Source: Acarospora socialis (lineage: Eukaryota > Ascomycota > Lecanoromycetes > Acarosporales > Acarosporaceae). Taken from it: a stretch of DNA of 64,000 nt. A program made the translations under genes and the position numbers. How positions within the stretch are numbered: the stretch's first letter is position 1; each line of letters opens with the position of its first letter. This document shows, one piece after another, positions 8,995 through 21,830 of this stretch. The stretch is taken from the NCBI GenBank assembly GCA_025617375.2, contig JAMYGW020000002.1, positions 2,790,001 to 2,854,000 of the forward strand. The letters run 5' to 3'. A model generated the notes under the pieces. That model worked only from the letters and a program-made list of their open reading frames with translations. It ran no database searches and was not told the origin of the DNA.

Positions 8995-11900
8995 CTTATT
9001 GACTCAATGTCTTCATTCTTCTGAACTAATATTGACTTCTTTTCTCAAAATGTTGAAATATTCTTGCACAGTTCTTAAGATTCTCTCTGAATTCTCAGAT
9101 ACTTTCTGAGATGTTATAATCTTTTCATTTGATGAGATAATGAACTTTCTCACTAATCATTCTCTTCTCTAAAATGTTCTTGACTTCATATTCTTCTTTG
9201 AGTTTGACAGATGTTTCAGTGATTTGAAGTGGTATGAACTGATTGCAATGCTGTAACATGAATGCATGAAATACTGAGTGTATTCTCATTTTCTTGAGTA
9301 AGTCTAGCTCATAGCTTAATTCTTTAATGTTTTGTATAATCTTGAATGATTCAATGCTCTTGTTCTCTAACTTCTTGCTTTTTTTCTTAGTTTGTATGTT
9401 GTTCATTCTCAGATATATCTTCTTTTCTTTTTCAAATAATCTTGTCTTTATTGTTTGTTCTGTCTGCTGTTCAATTCACTTTGTTAAATCTTGATGCAGT
9501 TTCTTCATCTGAGTGATATTCAAAATTGCTTTTTAACTTCATGATCTGTGTTCTTTGAAATCTTGTCATATCTCTGAGTTGTAATCATAGTTCACATAGA
9601 AAGATGTTTCTTCTGTGATTTTGTTCTTTGTGTTGTTGTATGCAAACTGTGTTGTTGACAACAGTCATACTCAGTCATCTTGACTCTTGTTGACATAGTG
9701 TCTCAAATATGTTTTTACTATCTAATTCATTCATTTGCTCTGTTTATCTGTCTGTGAGTGATATGCTGTTGACATCTTATGTTTTATTCTGAGTTCTGCT
9801 GTGAGTGTTTTTCAAAATCTGCTTGTAAATAGTTTGTCTCTGTTGATGATAAATTCTTTTAATAGTTTGTGATTGCTAATCAATTCTCTTAGTATTGTGT
9901 ATGTTAAAATTGGTGCTGTTGCAGTTTCTTTAAATGAAATGAACATTGTGTACTTAATCAATCTATTCACTATCATCAATATACTGTTGAATCTCACTTC
10001 TCATGCTGAATTCTTTGATAATGATAACTTCATAATGAAGTTCATAATAACTGACTTTCACAGTGCTTCTGGTGTGTTCAGTTGTGTTATTTTGTTGTAT
10101 TGTTTATCTCAGTTGATCTTGTTCTGTTGACATGAATTGCACATAGTGATTATTTTGATGATTCAATTTTGAAGATCACTAATGTTGTGTCTTTTTCACA
10201 CTAGATTCTCAGTGTGTTTAACTCTCAGATGTTCTTCAGCTCTACTGTAATGATATATTTTAATGAGTTCTTTGTTCATCAAGAGAGCTTGCTTCACCTT
10301 GTATATTGCTGCTAAGTCTTTCATGAGAATTTCTTTGTTATCTTTGCTCAGAATTTCAGCATGTATCATTTATACATCTTTATGATCAGATTATCTACTC
10401 AAGACATCTGCTTCACTATTCTCATTATTCTTCTTGTAATAAATTTAAAATTTATAGTCTGTCAACTGCTCTGCCCAATGAATCTGTTGTTAATTGAGTT
10501 GTTTTGTTGTGATGTAGTTTCTCAAATTCTTGTGATCTGTATAGATTTAAATTGACTTGCTTGTTTCTGCAAGATAAGATCTTCAGTTTTGTAGCACTTT
10601 TACTATTGTGAGAAGTTTCTTATTGTGAATCTCATATCTTTTCTTGAGTTCTGATAGCTTTCTAAATTGATATGCTATGAGTTTTTGCTGCTCATTCTCA
10701 ATCTGATATAGACATACTTTTACTGTGAAATCTGAAGTGTCAGTTTTCAGTGTCTTCTCACATGCTGAGTTGAGTATTCTCAGATGTGTCATTTTACTAA
10801 AACTTTTCTTTAATATGTGAAATGCATTCTTCTGCTCTTTATTTCAATGTTATTTTTTGCTTTTGTGTGTTAAATGTGTTAGTGATTTTGCAATTCTTGT
10901 GTAGTTTGATACAAACTTTCAATAATAGTTCATTAACTCTAGAAAGACCTGTACTTTCTTGATCTATTTTGATGTTAATCAGTTTCTGACTGCTTCTGTC
11001 TTCTTTAAATTCTTCTTGATCTGTTCAGATCAAATTACATAATTTAAGAACTCAACTTTCTTGATTTTGAACCTGCTTTTTGATCTTTTCATGTAGAGAG
11101 CTCTCTCATTGAGCTTTGCTAATATCTTGCACACATGCTTGCAGTGCTTTTCAAGATCTTCTGAGTATATCAGAATATCATTGAGATATGTGATTACAAA
11201 ATCATTGAGATATTCTCTCAATGTATTGTTGATTAATCTTTGAAAGATGACTGAGACATTCTTTAACTCAAATGACATAATGATGTACTTATAGTGTCTG
11301 TATCTTATTCAGAATGCTGTCTTTCATTTTTTATCTTCTTTCATTTTAACTTGATAATAGGTGTTCTTAAGATCTAAGCTTGTGAACTACTTAGTCTTGT
11401 TTAGTTAATCTTGCAACTCTTCTATCAGTGATAAAGAATAATTATCTTGATGAGTTATCTCATTGAGTTGTCTGTAGTCAACACATAGTCATTTTTTGTC
11501 ATTCTTCTTTGATATGAACAGAATTGAATATTCTGCTGATGACTTTGATAATTTTATGAATTCTCTCTTAAGATTCTTGTCAAGATAAGTTTTAACTTTC
11601 TTGAGCTAATTCTCACTCATTGAGTATAATGACATTCACTTAGATTGCTTTTTCTTCAATAGCAGTATTTCATGATTTCATAACTTATATTTTAATAAGC
11701 TCATCTTTGATTGTTCAGAAATCTTGTATGTGTTTTTAACTGTGCATATTTCTTTTGTAACTCAATTGATCTGTGAATTCTTTTTGTGTAATTAAGATAT
11801 CTTTAGCATTGCATCATATTCAATTGATTTCATCACATCAAATATTATCTCTTGTGAGTTTTCAAGAATTGAGACTTTCACACAGATCTTCTCATCAATT

Positions 11901-13960
11901 CTTTCAATGACTCTGTTTGTCATTTGTATGTTGAATGAACAGTGTGCTTGCTGTGTCACTAATTTCAACATGTTGACTATTTGTCAACTCATAATATTAT
12001 CATTCACTTCAGAATTCACCAATGCATTGATCTGATGTTCATTGATCATAATCTTGATTTATATTCAATAATCATTGTTTTGTCTTTGAGATGCTGCTAG
12101 CTTCTTATTCTCTAGTTTTGTTGAGAAAGTTCTTTGTTTTTTGACTCACTTGATCATTCAGCTTGTCTTCAAAGTTCTTGAAATTATTTAGGTTTTCTTT
12201 TCATCATAAGATTCACATACTCTAGACTGTACTGCTCAATGTGTCTTTCTGAGTGTAGTCAGAGTTTATACTGATTGTACTTCATCTGCAACTAACTCTC
12301 AAAGACTTTTATTCTTTGCAGAAATTCAGATGATATGTATTCTTCATTAAAGATTCATTTGTCTTCATTCTGCATGATATACTCTTCAGATAAGTATATC
12401 TCAATCTTGTGACTTTTAATTTTTCACACAAGAAATTCTGATATCAGTTCTCTTGTAACTGTTTGCACATCTTTCATTAGATCATTAAATTCTTCACATA
12501 TCTCTGCTTTCTGCTTCAGCATCTTTTTGCTGATTGATGTCACTTTTCTTTGAGCACTTAGATCTTTCTCAATCTTTGTTCAATATTTCTTTGAGAACTC
12601 TGTCTCAACATTGTTCAAACTTTCTTTTACAAGTGCATCACTATCAGAAAATATTCATGATTCATCAATCTGAAATTCATGATCATCAGTTTTTTCAATG
12701 TTATCTTCAAGAACATTGTCTTCTTTCTCAGCATCAAGAATTCTTTTCTTGATAAGAATAGCTAATTCTTTTTTGTAAATTGATTGACTCATTGCATCAT
12801 ATCTATTTCTCATGTCTTTGCATGATTTCTGAAGATATTATTCAGCTTTATTTTTTGTGCTTATGTGTACTCTGCACATGTCATTGTAACAGACTGTTCA
12901 GCTGAGAGTGTTGTGTACTATGTGTGTATTCTTTTTAACTGTCACTGCAATGTTTTTTCTTTTCATTTGAGATCTGTTGCATTCTCAAACAAGATGTCTG
13001 AGTTTTTCACAGTTGTAATACATTCACATCTCATTTTGCAGTGTTATCTGAGACTTAGTGAACCACTCTGACTGACATTCATACTTCATTTATCTAGTCT
13101 TTTATGACTTCTGACAGTGCTTCTTAATTATATTGAGATTTATAGAGTTCATTTTTCTATGTCTTATTGATGAAACATATTACTTTGTTCACAGTCAAGA
13201 GCTTTCTTCTTGACCTTCTATCATAGATGATATTCAATATTCTTTTTATTTCATCTGTCATTTTCACTGACAACTATTAATATTAATACTCAGATCAATC
13301 ATTTTCTAAAGATTGTCTGATCATTTTGCTTGAGCTATTTTGTCTTTAATGAACTTTCTCAATCTACAATAGTACTGATAAATAAGTGCTTCATTATTTC
13401 ATCTGATAAGTGTCACTAACTGCTGAAACTTTGTGATGTATACTGCTGCTGATTCACTCTGTCACAAGATGTAAACTCATTTCTCTGCTGCTTTTTCTTC
13501 ATCAATTACTCTGAAAGTTTTCTTCAGTTTCTTTTTGAACTGTGTATAGTTATTGAACATAGACTCTGTGTCTGTGTTACACTCTTTGTATCTTTTTTCT
13601 AAGAACTTATGCAGCTTAAAATTGACTCAATTGAAGACTGCATCTGTGAGATAGATTGTTGTAAACAGTGTTTTCTCTTGATCAGTTTGAAACTTTAATT
13701 GATTGAATTCAATATACAGATTGAGCTTAATCACAAAAACTCACAGCTTTTCTCATTCTTCATCAAAGATATTGAGTATCTGAATCTTTGATGTATTCAC
13801 AGATAGTTGTATTATCTGAGCTGACATCACTGATTGTGTCATCATTCTATCTGAAATAAATAGTAAAGATAAGTTTATCTGAACTTGTTTCAAAAACAAG
13901 ATTGAGACATTCTTCTGTGTGTCAGACATCATACTTGTTATATCATAAAAGTATTCAAAG

Positions 13961-14312
13961 TGTAATGTTCTAACCTGAGATTTCTCAAGTATGTAAAGCT
14001 AAGAGTTTGTGCTTATTGATATAACAGCTGGTCTGAAATGGTTTTGGTCTTTAACTTTTAGATAGTTATTTAAGTTGAACATGATTGTTTTCATAAGAAA
14101 AATGACTCTACTATATAGTGAGTTTGCTTGCTGATCTTGTCATTAAGCTTGTTGAGACAGCTCATTTATGCAATCTATTGAGCTTGCTCATCAAGCTCAC
14201 CATTGAGCATGTTGAGATATCACATAACTACTGTCTAAACATTTTTCTGAATGTATGCTCTTCACATATACACATCAGTTTGTTTTAAGTTCATTCTGAC
14301 TTGATCATAACA
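13961..14312 (-). repeat. LTR of Gypsy A (5' LTR in element sense)
   Basis: 352 bp, paired with 8154-8505, followed directly by TSD TAAAT at 14313-14317. Confidence 0.95.
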
Positions 14313-16443
14313 TAAATACACACACAAACTTCTTCTTTCTTTTATTTACATTATCTTCTTCTGTACATTTTATTACTTCACTTCATTTATTTTTTATATT
14401 ATGTGCTGACTGCTGTCAAAAGCTACATTATGAATTTCAATAACTTTTTTATAAAGCAACCACTCATTTCAATTCTCAGTCACAAGAACTGCAATCAATG
14501 ATGTACTTTCATAAGAAAATGACTGATAAATGAAAATCTATGATATATTGTTGAGATCTCAGTAATCAACACTTAAGCTAATGACTTCTTTTTTTTCAGC
14601 AATCTTGACTTCAAAAGTTAAAAGTCTGATGCAAAAATTCTGTACTGACTCATCATTTATATCAGTACAGATGATCAGAAATACATTGCAGACAAGATCA
14701 ATATGAAGAATGTTTAAAATATTTTAAAGTTCAAATACAGAAAAAAGCTGCAGATCACTGAAAAACAATATTTAATGAAGTTTATTGAATACAGAATGTC
14801 AGCAAATGTGTTTATTGATAAAGTATGAATATATTTCAGCAAACTTGACAGAAAGATTGCAATCACTTAGTTTAATATAATTGATCTATTTAAGTCTGAG
14901 TAACAATTTCAGACATTTCTTAAAACATTATCTGAGAACTACACAGTGATTTACAACACAATCAACATTCAAAACATTTCAAACATCAAGAAAGATCTGC
15001 AGAAGCTTCAAGATAAAAAAACATAATTAAAGATTATTGAAACTGTTTTGTAAACAGATCAACACAAAGAGAAAGACTCAACACATTTATATCAATATAA
15101 TGTGAGATATCATTATCAAAGATCATCAAGCTCTGACAACAATCATTTTTCTTAACATAAATCAGTTAAATATCTTCTTTATTGTAATTTTCATCACATT
15201 TAAGACTGTGAATATCTTTCTGTTGCTTGCAAAAATGTTAAGTTAAAAAAGTTATTTATTTTAATCATAATTAAGTTAGTCAGAAAGTCAGACAAGTTGT
15301 TTGCAAATAACTCACATCATAAAGACAAAATAAGATTCAAGCACAAGAACAGAAAGCATAGAACTTTTAATATTGAGATTGAGAAAAATAGTGACTCATT
15401 TTCATCTAAGTTTAATGCAGAGAAAAATAATAAGATTGTCACTCTGTTTAAGAAAGCTGTCAGTAAGATATTCAGCTTTGAATGAGTTGTGAATTTTGAA
15501 TATTTCACACACATAACTAATCAACATTAACTCTTCAGTGACTTTTTAATATGTATATGATGTTGACAAATCAAAGTTGAGAAAAAACACTTATACTCAC
15601 ACTACTATGAAATTGCAGTCATGTAAAATGAATTCAGAAACTTTATGAATCTAAATTTAACACTTTATATATTTAAATTAAAAGTCAATCTTCTGTCAGA
15701 AAAGTGAATATATAAAATAAAATTATAGAAATGCTTTGATCAGCACAGTCTTTATATGTAAAATAAACATAACAATGTCATAATAAAAGTGCTCAAGCAG
15801 AGCAGTATTTACATAGTTAAATACATTGAAAAAAAACTGAATGAGTTTGTTCTATTATTCATCATACATATGTTACTCAATTTAGAGATAACTCTTTCAG
15901 TCACAATATTAAATGTAAACTCTTAGATATAGACTGATTCATCAAGCTCTGTTGACATTTCATCTTCTGTTGATATTTTATTTTTGAGTGAGAAAATTAA
16001 GATTTACAAGCTGTAACATCAACAATTTATTCATCTTGACTCTGCAAAGCTTCATGATCTTTATAAAGTTACAATTTTTGAGAAATCAATTCTCATTGCT
16101 GAAGACAAAAAGAATGTTTGTAAAATTTTTGTTCTCATTAAGTTTGTCAATCAGTGAGAATACAATATGAACAAAAAAAAGATCAACATTCTTGTTCTAA
16201 TTTTCATTAACATATGTAATTTTTTATTTCTATCATTTATTGAACATCAGTACTTTCTGAAGATTGTGAACAACTATTCTTGAAAGATATAAACAATACT
16301 GTTAAAGTGATGCAATAATGCTTCACAGAAACTGCAAAAGTAACAATTAAAAATTGAGCTTCAAATCAATATGAAAGTGCTTACTGTACAGAGTAACAAT
16401 GTTATAAAGTTAAAATCAATTTGTTATGACTATATCTGAAGAG

Positions 16444-16794
16444 TGTTATGATCATATTTGAGAAGATAAGATGTAAACTGACTTGTATGTGAGAAAAACA
16501 TTGAACAAGTTGTCTGTCAAGAAGAAGTCATGTGACATCTTGATATGTTTAATGATGAGTTTGACAAGTAAGCTCAATGAGTTGCATAAGTGAGTCAGCT
16601 TAACAAACTTAACAGTGAGATCAGTAAGCAGACTCAGTATATAGTTACAGTCATTTTTCTTATGAAAAGAATCATGTTCAACTTAAATAACAATTTAAAA
16701 ATTAAAGATCAGAATCATTTCAAATTAACTTTTATATTCACAAGCATAAATTCTTAGTTCTTATATGAAAGAAATCTTCTGTGAAGACATTACA
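16444..16794 (+). repeat. 5' LTR of Gypsy B
   Basis: It starts TGTTATGATCA and ends GACATTACA, and the sequence after it matches the start of Gypsy A's internal part. A 22-bp look-alike of its first bases sits just before it (16422-16443), so the exact left end is uncertain. Confidence 0.75.
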
Positions 16795-19700
16795 CTTTGA
16801 ACATTCTTGCAATATAAAAAGTATGATGTTTAACACACAGAAGAATGTCTCAATCTTGTTCTTGAAACAAGCTCAAGTGAACTCATCTTTATTATTTACT
16901 TCAGATAGAATAACAGCACAATTAATGACAATGTTGATTCAAGCTATACAACTATCTTTGAGTGCATCTAAGATACAGATACTAAATATCTTTAATGAAG
17001 AATGAGAAAAGCTGCAAATTTTTGTGATTAAACTCAATCTGTATATTGAATTCAATCAGTTAAAGTTTCAAATCAATCAAAAAAAATGTTTTTCACAATG
17101 ATCTATCTAGTAAATGCAGTCTTCAATTGAATTGATCTCAGACTGCATAAGTTTCTAAAAAAGAAATACAAAAAATGCAACAACAATACAAAGTTCATGT
17201 TCAATGACTACAATCAGTTCAAAAAAAAACTGAAGAAAGTCTTCAGAATAATTAATGAAGAAAGAGCAACAAAGAAACAGATTTATATCTTGTGACAGAG
17301 TGAATTGACAACAGTATATGTCACAGAGTTTCAACAATTAGCAGCACTTATCAGATGAAATAATGAAGTACTTATTTCTCAGTACTATTGTAAACTGAGA
17401 AAATTCATCAAAAACAAGATAGTTTGAGCAGAACAATCAGACAATTTTTAGAAAATGATTAATTTATTCATCAACATCAATAGTTATCAGTAAAAATGAC
17501 AGATAAAACAGAAGAAGTATTGAATATTATCTATAATAAAAGATCAAGAAGAAAGCTTCTGATCATGAACAAAGAAATATATTTTATTAATATAATATAG
17601 AAAGATAAATTCTATAAATCTCAATACAATCAAGAAGCATCATCAGAAGTCATAAAAAACTAGATGAATAAAGTTTGAATATTAAACAGAGTAATTCAAT
17701 AAGTCTTGAATAATACTGTGAAACAAGACACAAATATGTTATAACTATAAGAAACTCAGACATCTTGCTGAAGAATGCAACAGATCTCAGATGAATAGAA
17801 AAGATATTGTAGTAATAATGATCAAAACAAAAGCAAAAAAATCAAGCATAATGCATAATATTCTGAGCTGAACAGTCTGTTATAATAACTTATATTAAGT
17901 ACACATAAACAATAAAGACAGAGCTGAATGATATTCACAGAAGTTTAAGAGAAAAGATAAAGATGAATGTAACAGATTAATTTATGAGAAAGAATTAGTT
18001 ATTTTTATCAAGAAAGAAAATCTTAATATTAAGATTGAAAAAGCAGATACTTGAGAAACTCAGATAGAAGAAGACTACAATGATAATATTTGACAAACAT
18101 TGAATTCAGATGTAAATCAGAAAGAAATTAACAAATGAAAAATCAATATAAAACTGAAGATAACATATCAGCACTCAGAAAATCAACACAGAGTGTTGAG
18201 AGAAGAAAAGCTTTAATTTGAGAAGCAAAAGCTTAAACATAAGATGCAAATCAGAGAACAGAAAGCACAATACAAAAATGTGAAAAAATAAAAGACATAC
18301 AATCAACTAAAGAAGTTGATGATAACTGTTAAAGATGAATGTCTCAGCAGTGATAATGTGATATTGTTTAAATCTCTTGTGTAAAAGACAAAAAGTCACA
18401 AAATTGAGATATACTTATCTGAAGAATATATCATGCAGAATGAAGAAAAATGAATTTTTCATGAAAAATATATGTCATTTGAATTTCTGCAAAGAGTAAA
18501 AGTCTTTGAGAGTCAGTTGCAGATAAAATATAATCAATATGAACTCTGACTACATTCAAAAAGATATATTGAGCAGCACAGTCTAGAGTATGTGAATTTT
18601 ATGATTGAAAGAAAACTCAAATAATTTCAAGAACTTTAAATATAAGCTGAATGATTAAGTGAGTTAAAAAATGAAAAACTTTCTCAACAAAACTAGAGAA
18701 CAAGAAGCTAGCAATGTTTCAAAGAAATAACAGTGATCATTGAATATGAACTCAGATTGAGATCAATGAACATTAAATTAATACATTGATGAATTTTGAA
18801 GCAGACAGTAATGTTATGAACTGCAGAATTGTTAAAATGTTAAAATTAGTAATACAGTGAGTGCACTGTTTATTCAACAAACAAATAATTAATGAAGTCA
18901 TAGAAAGAATAGAAGAGAAAGTCTGTGTGAAAGTTTCAATTCTTGAAAATTCACAAGAGATAATATTTGATGTTATAAAGTCAATAGAATATGATGCAGT
19001 ACTAAGATGTCTTGATTATGCAAAAGAAACTCAAAGATTGACTAAATTACAAAAAAAATATATGCAGTCAAAAACACATACAAGATTTCTGAACAATCAG
19101 AGATGAGCTTATTAGAATATAAGTCATGAAATCACAAAATATTACTATTGAATGAAAAGCAATTTAAGTGAATATCATTATACTCAATGAGTAAAAATCA
19201 ACTCAAGAAAGTTAGAACTTATCTTGACAAGAATCTTAAGAGAAAATTTATAAAATCATCAAAATCATTGACAGAATACTTAATTCAGTTTATATCAAAG
19301 AAGAATGACAAGAAATGACTATGTATTAATTATAGATAACTCAACAAGATAACTCATCAAGACAGTTATTTTTTATCATTGATAAAAAAATTGCAAGATC
19401 AGTTAGACAGAGCAAAGTAATTTATGAATTTAGATCTCAAAAAGATTTACTATTAAGTCAGAATGAAAGAAGATAAAAAATGAAAAACAACATTCTGAAA
19501 ATAATATAAACATTATAAATACACTGTCATGTTGTTTGAGCTGAAGAATGTTTCTGTCATTTTTCAAAGATTAATTAATGATATGTTGAGAGAATATCTC
19601 AATAATTTTGTAATTACATATCTTGATGATATTCTGATATACTCAGAGAATCTTGAAAAGTATTGAGAATATGTGTACAAGATATTGACAAGACTCAATG

Positions 19701-21296
19701 AGAAAGTCTTGTACATAAAAAAGTCAAAAAGCAGATTCAAGATCAAGAAAATTGAGTTTCTAAACTATATAATTCAATCTGAACAGATCAAGAAGAATTT
19801 AAGAAAGACAGAAGCAGTCAGAAATTAATTAACATTAAAATGAATCAAGAAAGTACAGATCTTTCTAGAATTAATAAATTATTATTGAAAGTTTGTATTT
19901 GAATACACAAAAATTGTGAAATCATTAATGTGCTTGATATGCAAGAGCAAAGAATGATATTGAAAAAAGAATCAAGAAAATGCATTTCACACATTAAAGA
20001 AAAGTCTTAGTAAAACAGCACATTTGAGAATACTCAATTCAGCATGTGAAAAGATACTGAAAATTAACACTTTAAACTTTGCAATAAAAGTATAATTATA
20101 TCAGATTGAAGATGAACAACAAAAACTCATAGCATATTGATTTAGAAAACTATCAGAACTCAAGAAAAAATATGAGATTCATGATAAGAAACTTCTTATG
20201 ATAGTGAAAGCACTGCAAAATTGAAGATCTTATTTTGCAGAAACAAATAAGTCAATTTAAATCTATACAGATCATAAGAATCTGAGAAACTTTGCAATGA
20301 TCAAATAACTCAATCAATAACAGATTTATTGAGCAGAACAATTAGCAGACTATGAATTTCAGATTTATTACAAGAAAAGTAATGAAAATAATGAAGCAGA
20401 TGTCTTGAGTAAATAACTCAATCATGAAAATATACAAACAATACACATCAGAATTTTGAGCAAAAACAACAGTGAAATTCTCACAAAGAACTTAGCAGCA
20501 ATGTACAAGATAAAGCAAGCTCTCTTAATGAATGAAGAACTCATTAAAATATATCATTATAACAGAACTGAAGAACATCTAGAAGTCAAATACACTGAGA
20601 ATTTAGTGCAGAGAAAATGCAATATTGATGATTTTAGAAACTGAATCATCAAAATAATTGTTGTGTACAACTCATGCTGAAGAAATAGAATCAATTAAAA
20701 TAAATAATATAATAAAATAACACAACTGAATGCATCAGATGCATCATGAAAGTCAGTTATTATGAACTTCATTATGAAGTTATTACTATCAAAAGACTCA
20801 ACATAAAGAGTAAAGTTCAATAATATATTGATCATAGTGAACAGATTGATTAAATACACAATGTTCATTTCATTCAAAGAAATCATGACAGCATTAGTAT
20901 TGACATACATTATACTGTGAGAATTGATTAACAATCATGAACTATCAAAAGAATTTATTATCAACAGAGACAAGCTGTTTATGAGCAAATTTTAAGAAAT
21001 GCTCACAGCAGAACTTAAAATAAGACATAAGATGTTGACAGTATATCATTTACAAATAGATAAACAAGTAAATGAATGAATCAGACAGTGAAAATATACT
21101 TGAGACATATGTCAATGAAAATTAAAATAACTGAGTACAACTGTTACTAACAGCACAGTTTGTGTACAACAATGCAAAAAATGAGATTACAAGAAAAACA
21201 TCTTTCTATGTGAACTATAACTACAACTCAAAGATATGACAAGATTCACAGAGACATGAATTACAGAGTCAAAAAGTAATTTTAAATATTGCTCAA
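16444..21296 (+). mobile_element. Ty3/Gypsy element B (relative of A), 3' part missing
   Basis: A 351-bp 5' LTR (16444-16794) is a diverged reverse-complement match to the Gypsy A LTR. Internal sequence follows in the order gag (from about 16820), CCHC knuckle near 17740-17785, RT with YLDDILIYSE at about 19617-19646, RNase H (about 20040-20420) and integrase (about 20620-21290). It stops where Copia C begins. No chromodomain, antisense ORF or 3' LTR is found on the other side of Copia C. A broken fossil. Confidence 0.88.
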
Positions 21297-21508
21297 TGTT
21301 GAGAAGTGCAATGTTCTAGCTGCTTTCATAATCTTAGTTGAAACTAGCATCAGAGATTACTCATTACTCATATAGTCTGCATGACAGAGTATGTGAATTG
21401 ACAATCTTTACAATTCACATCAATTATAATCAAAAACAACAATGTACATTTCACTAAATAGACAGTTAGTCAGCAGTATAGCACAAGTATTCTTTTTATC
21501 TTTCAATA
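21297..21508 (+). repeat. 5' LTR of Copia C
   Basis: 212 bp, starting TGTTGAGAAGTG and ending TTTCAATA, matching the other Copia LTRs of the window. Confidence 0.9.
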
Positions 21509-21595
21509 AATTTAATAAATTATAAACTCAGATTAACAAGAAGCTTCTTAAAGAAAGTACATACTGTTTTAATATCTTGACAGTTTGATACAGAA

Positions 21596-21830
21596 ACTCA
21601 AAAATTGAATAAAACAAACATTATTGATCATCAATACAGAGCTTTAAGATTGAACAAAATGATACTCTCAGCAGCTAAATATAAAATCAAAACAAACACT
21701 CTTAATCATCAATACAGAACTTAAAGATTGAGCAAAATGACATTCTTGACACTTGATATGAAGCTTTAAGATTGAGCAAAACAAAATTTATTGATAACTT
21801 AATACAGTGCTCAATAATTAAGCAAACAAG
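21596..21830 (+). repeat. Leader tandem repeats (Copia C)
   Basis: About five to six units related to the Copia D leader array, some irregular, with the core TTAAAGATTGAGCAAAA. Confidence 0.7.

Larger units (their letters stand above)
8154..14312 (-). mobile_element. Ty3/Gypsy chromovirus A, both LTRs and TSD present
   Basis: The ends are two 352-bp LTRs (8154-8505, 13961-14312). A 5-bp target duplication TAAAT lies at 8149-8153 and 14313-14317. Pol reads on the minus strand. From right to left it shows gag, a CCHC knuckle near 12985-13035, protease, RT with a YLxDILIY box near 11165-11190, RNase H (10400-10800), integrase (9540-10240) and a chromodomain-like end (EEYEVxNILEKR, about 9120-9210). 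Between the chromodomain and the left LTR lies an extra ORF on the opposite strand. The element is full length but all frames are broken many times. The LTRs differ only by transitions, so it is a fairly recent insertion that was then heavily mutated. Confidence 0.95.
7563..16421 (+). mobile_element. Ty1/Copia element D (5' part), interrupted by Gypsy A
   Basis: It starts with a 211-bp 5' LTR (7563-7773, TGTTGAGA...TTTCAATA). A tandem-repeat leader reaches 8153, then Gypsy A interrupts. The element resumes at 14318 with gag, a zinc-knuckle-like part near 15195-15235, protease, and integrase sequence to about 16420. Each part aligns with complete Copia E and with Copia C. Its RT, RNase H and 3' LTR are not found after the Gypsy B junction, so this is a broken fossil with many breaks. 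The nested Gypsy A is younger than this element. Confidence 0.85.
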
